NCBI GenBank assembly: GCA_009930475.1
Contig: RZYC01000013.1
Coordinates: forward strand, 1-64,000
Direction: 5' to 3'
DNA: 64,000 nt
Origin: Spartobacteria bacterium
GTDB lineage: Bacteria; Verrucomicrobiota; Kiritimatiellia; RZYC01
Made by a program: the position numbers and the translations under genes. Below the pieces are notes generated by a model that searched no databases, was not told where the DNA came from, and saw only the letters and a list, made by a program, of their open reading frames with translations. This document shows, one piece after another, positions 53,976 through 61,804 of the stretch (position 1 is the stretch's first letter; each line of letters opens with the position of its first letter).

Positions 53976-55682
53976 ATGAGTGAACGAGAAAAGTTTTCAT
54001 CGACGATGCGCATTGATATTACATCGCAGCTGGATGCGGTCAAGGGGGCGCCTGTACTGAAAAATCACAGGGCGTCGCGGATGAGTCCATCGACGGTTGC
54101 CGGATCGAAATCGTGTAAGGCTGTTTCATCGAAACGGGCATGGAGCGGTGATTTCATGGAGCTGTTTCAAAATATGTACGATGCAGCGATTGTTTCGGGT
54201 ATGGACGGGACTGTCGTCGCGGTAAATGAACGAGCGGAGAAGTTTTTCAAGTCAGAGAATGAATCGTTGATGGGGGACAGTATCATTCATTTGCTTGTAG
54301 GGGCGGATGAAACATTGTTTTCCACTGTTCTGGATAATTTGGGTGATGATCGGTTTACATTGATACAGGCATTTTGTCGCAGGCGTGACGGATCTGTTTT
54401 TCCATCAGAGGTATCGGCCAGCCTTCTGACGTTGGGAGGGACACCTTTCACTATCTTTTTTTTCCGTGATGTTACGTTACGGCGCGAAGCAGAAGAGCAG
54501 TTACGCACGGGATTCAATGCGATTCAGAATTCTGGAAACGGCATTGCTGTGGCGGATATGGATTGGAACGTGTTGTATGTCAATGCGGCACTGCGCGAAT
54601 TAGTCGATCTCCCGGAGGATCACGGGGATGAATTTGAGTCGTTTCGTGCCGATGTTTATTTTCTTGATAAGGAACAGCCTGCGGCGATCCGTTGCGCTGT
54701 TTTGCAGGGGTACTGCTGGAGTGGTGAGTTAAAAATGCGCACTGTGACGGGACGGGAGATTACGACCAATGTGTCTGTTGCACCGAACACGAATGCGGAT
54801 GAAGAATTGACTGGAATGGTCATTTCGATGATTGATGTGACAGACCAGAAGGTGGCTGAAGAGCAGTTGCGTCTCTATACCAAGGAACTGAGTTTGCGCA
54901 ATGAACAGGTTGAGGAGGATCTGCTGTTGGCCAGGGAAATCGAAATGTCGCTCCTTCGTTCGGATTACCCTACTATGCCGAGGGGTGTTGCGGCAGATGA
55001 CAGTCTTGTGCAGCTTTATCATGTATATTGCCCCAGCTGGGCCGTCGGCGGTGATTTTTTCAGTTTTGTTCCCGTTTCCGATAATGAACTGGGTATTTTT
55101 TTATGTGATGTTATGGGGCATGGAACGCGCGCAGCATTAGTTGTGGCGACAATTCGCGGTTTATTGGATCAGTTATCGTGTTATGCGGCTGATCCGGGAA
55201 CCTTTGTCACCCGTCTAAATCAGGCATTCGTTGATATATTTTCCGGAATGAAGGATGTTATTTATGCGACTGGGGTTTACTGTGTGCTGAATGTTCGTAC
55301 CAGAGAGCTGGCCTATGTGAGTGCGGGGCATATTTCGCCCTTCATCATCAGTCGTTCGGAAAATACCGTCGAGGCCTTTGTTGATTTGGGAATGGATGGT
55401 CAATGCGGTGCAATCGGCTTATTTGATGCAATGGAATTTGAAGCGGGGCATCGTGTGCTGAAGCCCAATGATATGCTGCTTATGTACACGGATGGTCTTT
55501 CTGAGGCGAGTTGCGGAACAAAAGAATTTCATGAATCGGGAGCCATGATGGTTGCGATGCGTCGGTTAATACATCAGCCGCCGGAATCGTTCCTGAAAGA
55601 ATTATACGGGGCGTGTAAAGTATATAAGGGGAGTGATTTTTTTGATGACGATGTATGCTTGCTGGCATGTGAGATCAAATAG
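53976..55682 (+). CDS. PAS-PAS-SpoIIE protein phosphatase
   Basis: A 568-residue soluble signalling protein. Two PAS domains (about 65-180, DAAIVSGMDGTVVAVNERAEKFF; about 180-300, NGIAVADMDWNVLYVNAALREL) lead into a coiled linker and a PP2C-like SpoIIE/RsbU domain (about 320-568): LAREIEMSLL, CPSWAVGGDFFSFVPV with the metal Asp, IFLCDVMGHGTRAALVVATIRGLL and LLMYTDGLSEASCG. Such enzymes dephosphorylate anti-anti-sigma factors in partner-switching systems. The CBS-HATPase protein at 17787 is a possible counterpart elsewhere in the window. A poorly conserved 60-residue N-terminus precedes the first PAS. The following gene starts 14 bases on. Confidence 0.9.
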   Translation: MSEREKFSSTMRIDITSQLDAVKGAPVLKNHRASRMSPSTVAGSKSCKAVSSKRAWSGDFMELFQNMYDAAIVSGMDGTVVAVNERAEKFFKSENESLMGDSIIHLLVGADETLFSTVLDNLGDDRFTLIQAFCRRRDGSVFPSEVSASLLTLGGTPFTIFFFRDVTLRREAEEQLRTGFNAIQNSGNGIAVADMDWNVLYVNAALRELVDLPEDHGDEFESFRADVYFLDKEQPAAIRCAVLQGYCWSGELKMRTVTGREITTNVSVAPNTNADEELTGMVISMIDVTDQKVAEEQLRLYTKELSLRNEQVEEDLLLAREIEMSLLRSDYPTMPRGVAADDSLVQLYHVYCPSWAVGGDFFSFVPVSDNELGIFLCDVMGHGTRAALVVATIRGLLDQLSCYAADPGTFVTRLNQAFVDIFSGMKDVIYATGVYCVLNVRTRELAYVSAGHISPFIISRSENTVEAFVDLGMDGQCGAIGLFDAMEFEAGHRVLKPNDMLLMYTDGLSEASCGTKEFHESGAMMVAMRRLIHQPPESFLKELYGACKVYKGSDFFDDDVCLLACEIK

Positions 55683-55696
55683 ACGGATCGTGCACG

Positions 55697-56275
55697 ATGA
55701 AATTTAGGGAACGTCTTTCGCACCGTTTTACGGTGTGCCCGTTACGCGAAGAGCTGGAGCGTCGCCGTGAGGCCGCTTCGGCTGCGGATGTCACAGTGAA
55801 TAGCTGGGGTGCGTTGCTCTGGGCAGAAGACGATGGCATGGAGGAGGGGGGCGAGTCGCTGTTTTTCTGGTACGAAAATGAGGCGCAGTGGTTGCAGGGA
55901 ATGGCCGATGTTTTGGCGGCTTTTGCAGCGGATGGGAAGCTTGCCTTTGCGCGTATTTACCGCGATACAAGAAGAGAAATGACGCGATATCTGGCAGGAG
56001 GGCTGACATTGGAAGATGTGATATTTCGATGGGAGGGATATGCCCTTGAGGTCGGGTTGTCTCTGCTATGGGCGGGAGCCTTTTCCGAGCTGGCGTATTC
56101 GGATCATCCGGTTGCCCAGAAGACACGGTTGTTTTTTCGTGCTTTTTTGGCCGATACGGGGGTGGCTGGTGTTGACCGCAGCGATTCCAGTTTTTTGGCT
56201 CCCAGCGATATAGATATCTTTATTGCCTGTCTGGCAGATTTTGGTCAGGGCGGTCAGGGGCTAATTGACGACTGA
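55697..56275 (+). CDS. Hypothetical protein behind SpoIIE phosphatase
   Basis: I do not recognise this 192-residue protein. It is acidic and Trp-rich, with a helical look (EAQWLQGMADVLAAFAADGKLAFARIYRDTRREMTRYLAGGLTLEDVIFRWEGYALEVGLSLLWAGAFSELAY) and no signal peptide or membrane segment. The middle resembles the globin-like or RsbR-N sensor helices of stressosome proteins in general character, but no motif proves this. It begins 14 bases behind the PAS-SpoIIE phosphatase gene, so it may be a partner in the same signalling chain. Confidence 0.65.
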   Translation: MKFRERLSHRFTVCPLREELERRREAASAADVTVNSWGALLWAEDDGMEEGGESLFFWYENEAQWLQGMADVLAAFAADGKLAFARIYRDTRREMTRYLAGGLTLEDVIFRWEGYALEVGLSLLWAGAFSELAYSDHPVAQKTRLFFRAFLADTGVAGVDRSDSSFLAPSDIDIFIACLADFGQGGQGLIDD

Positions 56276-56356
56276 AACCTTTATGTTTCTTTTTAAAACA
56301 TATAGATTCCAAAGGTTCACTATGGGTTTCGTACCACAAATAAACAGGGAGAAAAA

Positions 56357-58030
56357 ATGAGAAAAATTCAATTGTCCTTATTGGGATTCATCTTATCGAC
56401 CACATTGCTGGCGGCCACGCCACAGCATGCAGCTATCCAGCCGTTATCGGCGAAAGATCGCGCGGAGTATGCGTCCTTAAGTCCCTTTGAATTCAAAAAC
56501 CTATTGGGCGACAAGGCAAAGGAACACGGGACCGCGGTATTAAATGCCGGACGGGGAAATCCCAATTTCATCAATACACGGCCGAGGTTGGCGATGAGCA
56601 TGCTGCACCGGTTTGCAACAGAGACCAGCATTCAATATGGTGCCGACAACGATCTCGGTTTTCCGCTGGTAGCGACGACGGGACTGGCCGACCGTTTTTC
56701 GGTATTCCTCATGAATGAATCCGATCGGGAAACGGCCGGGTTCTTGATGGATAGCATTGCCTATTGTGCTGAAAATCTCGATATTACACCGGATATCTTT
56801 GTTGGCGATATGGTTTCAGCGGTTCTTGGTGATTTTTATCCTACGCCGTCACGGATGCTGGAAACGCCGGAAGCCATTGTTGAGACTTATCTGAGATCCA
56901 TTCATTTCACAGCCGGCAGCGTGCCGGAAGACCGTTTCGATGTCTTTGCGACAGAAGGGGCGACAGCCGCAATGATCTATGTTTTCAATACGCTCAAACA
57001 AAACTTCATTGTCGAACCCGGTGATCAGATTGCGATCATAACACCGATTTTTTCACCCTATTTAGAAATCCCGCTACTGAGGGATTATGAACTCAAACCG
57101 ATCTATGTATCTGGTTCTGAAAAGGATGGATGGCAGGTCTCTGATGAGGAGCTCTGCAAGCTCAGGGACAAGAATATCAAGGCGCTGTTCATGGTTAATC
57201 CTATGAATCCCGGGGCGGTCAGCATGAATGCGGAAAGCGTCAAAAAAATAGCCCAAGTCATCGAGCAGGATCATCCTGAACTGATTGTATTGACGGATAC
57301 GGTGTATTGCCCCTTTGTCGATGTTTTTCATGATCTTCTGGAAGCGGTGCCGCAGAACTGCATTGGTGCCTTCTCTTATTCAAAATACTTTGGCGTCACA
57401 GGGTGGCGTCTGGGTGTTATTTTTGTTTCTCAGACCAACATTATCGACCAAATGATTGCTCAGCTGCCTGCAGAAAAAAAAGCCCTGCTGCATCAGCGCT
57501 ATTCTATCGATTCCACGGATCCTGAATCCATTTCATTCATTGACCGCCTGGTGATGGACAGCCGTGATGTCGCACTCGCACACACCGGCGGGCTTTCCAC
57601 ACCGCAACAGTGCATTATGGCCCTGTTTTCGCTATACGATTTGATGGATACAGAGCGCGTGTACAAAAAAAGTGTTCAGCACCTGCTGAATCATCGCATG
57701 GAAAATCTGTACTCATCACTGAAAACGGATGCGCCCAGCGGGCCGGGGCAGACACAGTATTACAATTTGATCAATATCAAAGAATTAGCCGAGCGGCTTC
57801 ATGGCAGGGCTTTTGCCGAATACTTAACCGAAACCTATTCGCCCTATGGTTTTTTACTGCAGCTGGCAGGACGCTACCAGACGGTATTGTTGCCGGGAGA
57901 AGGATTTGCAGGACCGATGTGGTCTGTACGTGTCTCCCTGGCCAATCTTCCGGATGCCGATTACACGAAAATCAGTGAAAATCTGGTCGCGACACTAGAT
58001 GAGTATTATGCGCAGTGGAAGCAGGATTAA
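56357..58030 (+). CDS. Aspartate 4-decarboxylase/aminotransferase-like PLP enzyme with signal peptide
   Basis: A 557-residue fold-type I PLP protein matching the bifunctional aspartate aminotransferase/aspartate 4-decarboxylase group: LNAGRGNPNFINTRPRLAMSML, FATEGATAAMIYVFNTLKQNFIVEPGDQIAIITPIFSPYLEIP, MVNPMNPGAVSMN, LTDTVYCPFVD, the PLP lysine in FSYSKYFGVTGWRLGVIF and a C-terminal LLPGEGFAGPMWSVRVSLANL. It begins with a clear Sec-type signal peptide (MRKIQLSLLGFILSTTLLAA), not expected for a cytoplasmic cofactor enzyme. GGGAG precedes the ATG. With Asd it would turn aspartate into alanine and CO2, but no AspT-type antiporter gene adjoins. Confidence 0.87.
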   Translation: MRKIQLSLLGFILSTTLLAATPQHAAIQPLSAKDRAEYASLSPFEFKNLLGDKAKEHGTAVLNAGRGNPNFINTRPRLAMSMLHRFATETSIQYGADNDLGFPLVATTGLADRFSVFLMNESDRETAGFLMDSIAYCAENLDITPDIFVGDMVSAVLGDFYPTPSRMLETPEAIVETYLRSIHFTAGSVPEDRFDVFATEGATAAMIYVFNTLKQNFIVEPGDQIAIITPIFSPYLEIPLLRDYELKPIYVSGSEKDGWQVSDEELCKLRDKNIKALFMVNPMNPGAVSMNAESVKKIAQVIEQDHPELIVLTDTVYCPFVDVFHDLLEAVPQNCIGAFSYSKYFGVTGWRLGVIFVSQTNIIDQMIAQLPAEKKALLHQRYSIDSTDPESISFIDRLVMDSRDVALAHTGGLSTPQQCIMALFSLYDLMDTERVYKKSVQHLLNHRMENLYSSLKTDAPSGPGQTQYYNLINIKELAERLHGRAFAEYLTETYSPYGFLLQLAGRYQTVLLPGEGFAGPMWSVRVSLANLPDADYTKISENLVATLDEYYAQWKQD

Positions 58031-58048
58031 CAGGTGATCCAAGCCTTC

Positions 58049-58405
58049 TCAGGAGGTGGAATCCTTTGATTGCAGCAGTGGATGGGACGCAGGCAGGGGG
58101 CGTCCCAGTCCTATGCGGCGGTAGGCGCAGGTTTCGGGCAGCCAGTCATATTCCATCACTGTTTCAGGAGTGAGTGTACCGCAGTCCGGTTCAGTCTGAT
58201 GACGGTTTGCGTAGTCTTTGCACAGGCCTGTTTCGGCGTCCAGCAACTGGCAGGGGGTGTCGAGGTAAATCACTTCCTCGGTGTCCGGATCAATGATTTT
58301 GTGGTAACAGCATTTTCCGCATCTGTCACAAAGCAGCTCCCATTCCTGGGCCGACAGTTCGTGCAGTTTTTTATGTTTCCAAAATTCCGGCTGGGAATGC
58401 GTCAT
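58049..58405 (-). CDS. YcgN/YkgJ-family cysteine-cluster protein (UPF0260)
   Basis: A 118-residue protein with a conserved set of cysteines (LLCDRCGKCCYHKI, TPCQLLD, GLCKDY, CGTLTPE, CAYRR) that resembles zinc- or iron-sulfur-cluster-binding YkgJ/YcgN proteins. Start and core (FWKHKKLHELSAQEWELLCDRCGKCC) follow YcgN closely. No enzymatic role is established for this family. I use the ATG at 58403-58405; the frame is open upstream to 58564. It converges on the aspartate decarboxylase-type gene with a gap of 18 bases. Confidence 0.9.
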   Translation of the reverse strand: MTHSQPEFWKHKKLHELSAQEWELLCDRCGKCCYHKIIDPDTEEVIYLDTPCQLLDAETGLCKDYANRHQTEPDCGTLTPETVMEYDWLPETCAYRRIGLGRPLPASHPLLQSKDSTS

Positions 58406-58606
58406 CGTGTACCTGCTTCGTTTGTTACGGTATCTCGTGAGTGTGATGCAGGCATGGAGCCTGTTTCTGAAATGAAAATGAAGCCGATGTATAGCGTGTT
58501 CTTTGTCGAATAGCAAGTAAGCTCGATTTACTCTGGTTTTACAGCCGTGGGTTGTGGTACACATCTGCCCTGTCCTTAACGATTATTTTTATAAGGGAAT
58601 CTACAC

Positions 58607-61123
58607 ATGCGGATGAGGGAATTTACATCCCGTTGGGATAAATATATTCTGCGTCATTGGCGTGAGCCGGTTACGCAGGCGTATCTGCTGATTATCGGTG
58701 TTGCTGTCGGCGTGCTTGTGCTGGCTATCGCGACTGGAATCCTTTGGTACAATTACATGAGCGGACTGCAGCAGCGTATTGATCAGGTACGCGACCGTCT
58801 GTCGTTGTTTGTTCAGGTGGAATCTGTTGCTGATGTTATAGATGATTACACCAATGAAGAGCATGTGCCAGCATCTGCGGCTCTTCTGGATCCTTATTAT
58901 CAACGATGGATGAAACGTATTGGTGAAATGGATCATGCCTTTTCTATTCTCCGAACAGGTGGATTGTATCGCGGCCTTCCGGTGTCATCACGTTGTACCG
59001 TGATCAAACCGGCCAGTGAGGTGGATTCGTCAGCGGTGGAATCAATGCATGCCCTAACGGTGACATTAGGCCGGATATCGGAAACGGGTAGCGAATTCAT
59101 GCGGCTGCAAAAAGAATACGTTAGCAACCTGCGTGACGATGAACGCGATGCACGTGTTATCAATGGCATCAGGGCTGAATATATAGATGAAGTGGCTGTA
59201 CTGAAAGAGGAGCTTGCCGCATGTCAGCTGGAAATGCAGAATGAACTGTTTGCTCTTCGCGGGAAGAGAGCGTTTTCTTGGAATGTGGAGCTTTATGCGA
59301 GCCTGCTTCTGCGCGGTTTGCTCCTTCTAGGGGTTATTCTGTTTGGAAGGATGATACTCCGGCATATCAACCATGCTTTGAGTGAACGGGAAATCAACAG
59401 GTTGCGTATCCAGGATCATGAAAGGTATCTGCAAACGATGATCAATACGGTGCAGTCGGGATTGGTTGTCATTGATGCCTCGACCTATGAACTGATCGAT
59501 GTCAATCCTGCCGCCTGCCGCATGATCGGTCTGGAGCGCGAAAAGTTATTGGGGCTGCGGTGTACTGACGTGATGTGCGCTGAAGCCGTCGGGAACTGTC
59601 CTTTGAAGGATTCAGACCGCGAAGTCAACAAGCCTCGCGTGTTACAGCGATATGATGGCGTCAGCATTCCGATAGTCAAGAGTGCCACGCGAACAGAACT
59701 CGCTGGAAGAGATGTCTTTATTGAAACATTTATTGATCACTCCGAGGTGGAGCAATCCATTGCACGCATGAGGGATGTTAACGATTTGTTGGCCAAACAG
59801 GCGCAAGAGATGAGGCAGCATCGCGCCGAATCGCTCATGATGGCCGAGCGGTCGCGTCAGGCGCAGATTGAATCGGAACGCAGCAGTCAGTCTCTGGAAC
59901 AGGTGGTGGCGCAGGCCAATCAGATGGCACTGATTGCGGAAGAAAGCGGGGTGACCGTTTCACGTCTGGTGTTGAATTCGATGCGGTATATGCGGGGGTC
60001 AATCAATGTGTTGCGGAGTTTGTTGGATTTGACCATTGATGAATCAGCCGTGGAACAGTCGGAATCGGCACACTTGCTGTTGGAGGGACATGGTCGTTTG
60101 CTTGATTCGTTTACATCCAGTTTGATTCGTTTTGTTCTGCACAGAGAACCGTGTCCGGGGCAGAATGCCAAGCCCGTTTCACTGCAAAGCCTGCTTGCCG
60201 ATGTCGAACACGCCGCTGTTCAATGGGGGACGTCAGCGGTTTCTGTGACTATGAAGCTTGATCCGGATGCGCCCGAATCAGTTGCTGCTGATGGGGATAA
60301 TATGACGGCATCATTGGTGCTTTTTGTCATTATGCTGGTGCGTCAGATGGCGACGGGAACTGTGGATTTCGTTCTCTATGCTGATTCGACCAGAACGGCA
60401 CGCAGTGGCCGGAAATTCCAGCTTGATGTTGCTTTGCCTACGTCAGAGCATGATGTGGAATATTGGAGCAATGTGCAATCGATGCTCTCGCAGAAGCAGT
60501 CGCTGAAATTGCTCGATGCCGATGGCGTGGGCCTGGTACTGGTCATTATGCAGCAGGTGCTGGCTGATGGAACATTGAAGATGGAGCTCAAAGAACGTCC
60601 GGATTCGCGGATTGGCTTTGTTCTAACTTGGTTCGACATGTGTGGCGAGGACGTGTTACCTGCCGCTGCTGCTCTCGCCAAAGCCAATGCGGAGTCGATG
60701 CCTCCGCCGGTACGGGGGATGACCGGACGGGCACTGCTCGTCGGGGATGCCATGATGGACGGGGGACTGTTGTCCATGATGCTGGACGAGGGTGATGTTG
60801 ATTTGCAATGTGCGAGAACGCTGGCCGCCGCACTGGAAGCAATCGTGATGCATCCGCCTGCACTGATTGTGGTCGATGTGGATCATGATATTCCGGATAT
60901 CGATAAAATTGAATTGTTATCATGGCTTCGGCGGGATGCGAAAACACGTGCCATTCCTATATTATTGCTGGTTCCAACCTACATGGAAGAACAGCTGATG
61001 GCTCCCGAAGAAATGGCTGGTTACACCGTCTTAACGAAGCCCTTTTCTAAGCAGTCCCTGTTTCAGGCCATATATCAGTCAATGCAATCTGTGGATGAAC
61101 ATCATGACAACAGAATGGCTTGA
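58607..61123 (+). CDS. Membrane PAS sensor with degenerate kinase core and receiver domain
   Basis: An 838-residue protein. Two membrane helices (near residues 25-48 and 225-250) flank a periplasmic helical domain of about 170 residues. A PAS domain (about 275-380) and a coiled coil lead to a region that aligns with HisKA-HATPase, but the phospho-acceptor SHE.RTP is replaced (LNSMRYMRGSINVLRSLLDL), the N-box Asn is lost, and only a remnant of the G2 motif (GVGLVLVIMQQV) is left. A C-terminal receiver (RALLVGDAMMDGGLL, LIVVDVDHD, VLTKPFSKQSLFQAIYQS) keeps the Asp and Lys. I read it as a pseudokinase that controls a partner. Start: ATG 58607 with AAGGGA upstream. Confidence 0.82.
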   Translation: MRMREFTSRWDKYILRHWREPVTQAYLLIIGVAVGVLVLAIATGILWYNYMSGLQQRIDQVRDRLSLFVQVESVADVIDDYTNEEHVPASAALLDPYYQRWMKRIGEMDHAFSILRTGGLYRGLPVSSRCTVIKPASEVDSSAVESMHALTVTLGRISETGSEFMRLQKEYVSNLRDDERDARVINGIRAEYIDEVAVLKEELAACQLEMQNELFALRGKRAFSWNVELYASLLLRGLLLLGVILFGRMILRHINHALSEREINRLRIQDHERYLQTMINTVQSGLVVIDASTYELIDVNPAACRMIGLEREKLLGLRCTDVMCAEAVGNCPLKDSDREVNKPRVLQRYDGVSIPIVKSATRTELAGRDVFIETFIDHSEVEQSIARMRDVNDLLAKQAQEMRQHRAESLMMAERSRQAQIESERSSQSLEQVVAQANQMALIAEESGVTVSRLVLNSMRYMRGSINVLRSLLDLTIDESAVEQSESAHLLLEGHGRLLDSFTSSLIRFVLHREPCPGQNAKPVSLQSLLADVEHAAVQWGTSAVSVTMKLDPDAPESVAADGDNMTASLVLFVIMLVRQMATGTVDFVLYADSTRTARSGRKFQLDVALPTSEHDVEYWSNVQSMLSQKQSLKLLDADGVGLVLVIMQQVLADGTLKMELKERPDSRIGFVLTWFDMCGEDVLPAAAALAKANAESMPPPVRGMTGRALLVGDAMMDGGLLSMMLDEGDVDLQCARTLAAALEAIVMHPPALIVVDVDHDIPDIDKIELLSWLRRDAKTRAIPILLLVPTYMEEQLMAPEEMAGYTVLTKPFSKQSLFQAIYQSMQSVDEHHDNRMA

Positions 61124-61244
61124 CCTGGTCGACGAACAGGGGCAGGTGATAGGAATGGCAACCCGTACGGCATGCCGTGCCCAACCTGCTCTTATTCATC
61201 TTCTTGTTGAAATGGAACATTATAAGCAAAGGTGTTTTCTATGA
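61104..61244 (+). pseudogene. Nudix hydrolase N-terminal remnant (46 codons)
   Basis: The frame from ATG 61104 encodes 46 residues beginning MTTEWLDLVDEQGQVIGMA and continuing TRTACRAQPALIH. This matches the start of the Nudix/IPP-isomerase-like subfamily (E-LDVVDE-G-VIG-A-R--CH...LIH). The reading then runs into an unrelated tail and stops at 61242-61244, so the Nudix box (GX5EX7REUXEEXGU) is absent. The stop codon overlaps the nitroreductase ATG (ATGA), so translation may be coupled even if the product is dead. It could instead be a real small protein, which I think less likely. It starts 20 bases before the end of the upstream sensor gene. Confidence 0.65.
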
Positions 61245-61783
61245 CATTTCTCGAATTGGTACAGTTGCGCTGTAGCATACGTCGATACGATGCAGCCCGA
61301 CCGGTTGAGCGTGAAAAAATCGCCAGAATGCTGGAAGCAGCCCGTTTAGCACCTTCTGCCTGTAATTCACAGCCTTGGTCGTTTTGGGTTGTTGAAAAAC
61401 CGGCACTTAAAAAACAGGTGGCCGAGGCCGCATTTAGCGGACTGTACAAAATGAATGCCTTTGCGATACATGCCCCAGTACTGATTGTGATTGCGAGAGA
61501 CCGCTCCAAGAAAGCCGCTCGATTTGGTGGGTGCATTCGCGGCGTTACGTTTAATTTAATCGATACAGGTATTGCTGGAGAACATATGTGTCTGCAGGCG
61601 GCAGAAGACGGGCTTGGAACCTGCTGGCTAGGATGGTTTAATGAAAAAGCGGTACGGAAAAGACTCGCTATTCCCCGTCATTTTAAACTGGACTCCATCA
61701 TCTCTGTGGGATACCCCGAAGCGAACCTTCCAGATCGCGAAAAGAAACGATTGAATCTGGATGAGATCACCCATTATTGCTGA
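61241..61783 (+). CDS. Nitroreductase-family protein
   Basis: A 180-residue FMN-dependent nitroreductase-fold protein: MTFLELVQLRCSIRRYDAARPVEREKIARMLEAARLAPSACNSQPWSFWVV, LIVIARDRSKK and DTGIAGEHMCLQAAEDGLGTCWLGWFN, then IPRHFKLDSIISVGYPE. Family members reduce quinones, nitro compounds or flavins with NAD(P)H. The ATG at 61241 has AAAGGTG seven bases upstream and overlaps the Nudix remnant stop. The substrate is unknown. The next gene starts about 20 bases later, so the group of small genes may be one message. Confidence 0.92.
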   Translation: MTFLELVQLRCSIRRYDAARPVEREKIARMLEAARLAPSACNSQPWSFWVVEKPALKKQVAEAAFSGLYKMNAFAIHAPVLIVIARDRSKKAARFGGCIRGVTFNLIDTGIAGEHMCLQAAEDGLGTCWLGWFNEKAVRKRLAIPRHFKLDSIISVGYPEANLPDREKKRLNLDEITHYC

Positions 61784-61804
61784 TCAATGTATAACAGGTT
61801 ATGT

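Noticed and set aside
58554-58570. Sigma-54-like GG...GC upstream of the pseudokinase gene
   Set aside because: GG (58556-58557) and GC (58567-58568) are only 9 nt apart, and sigma-54 requires 10.
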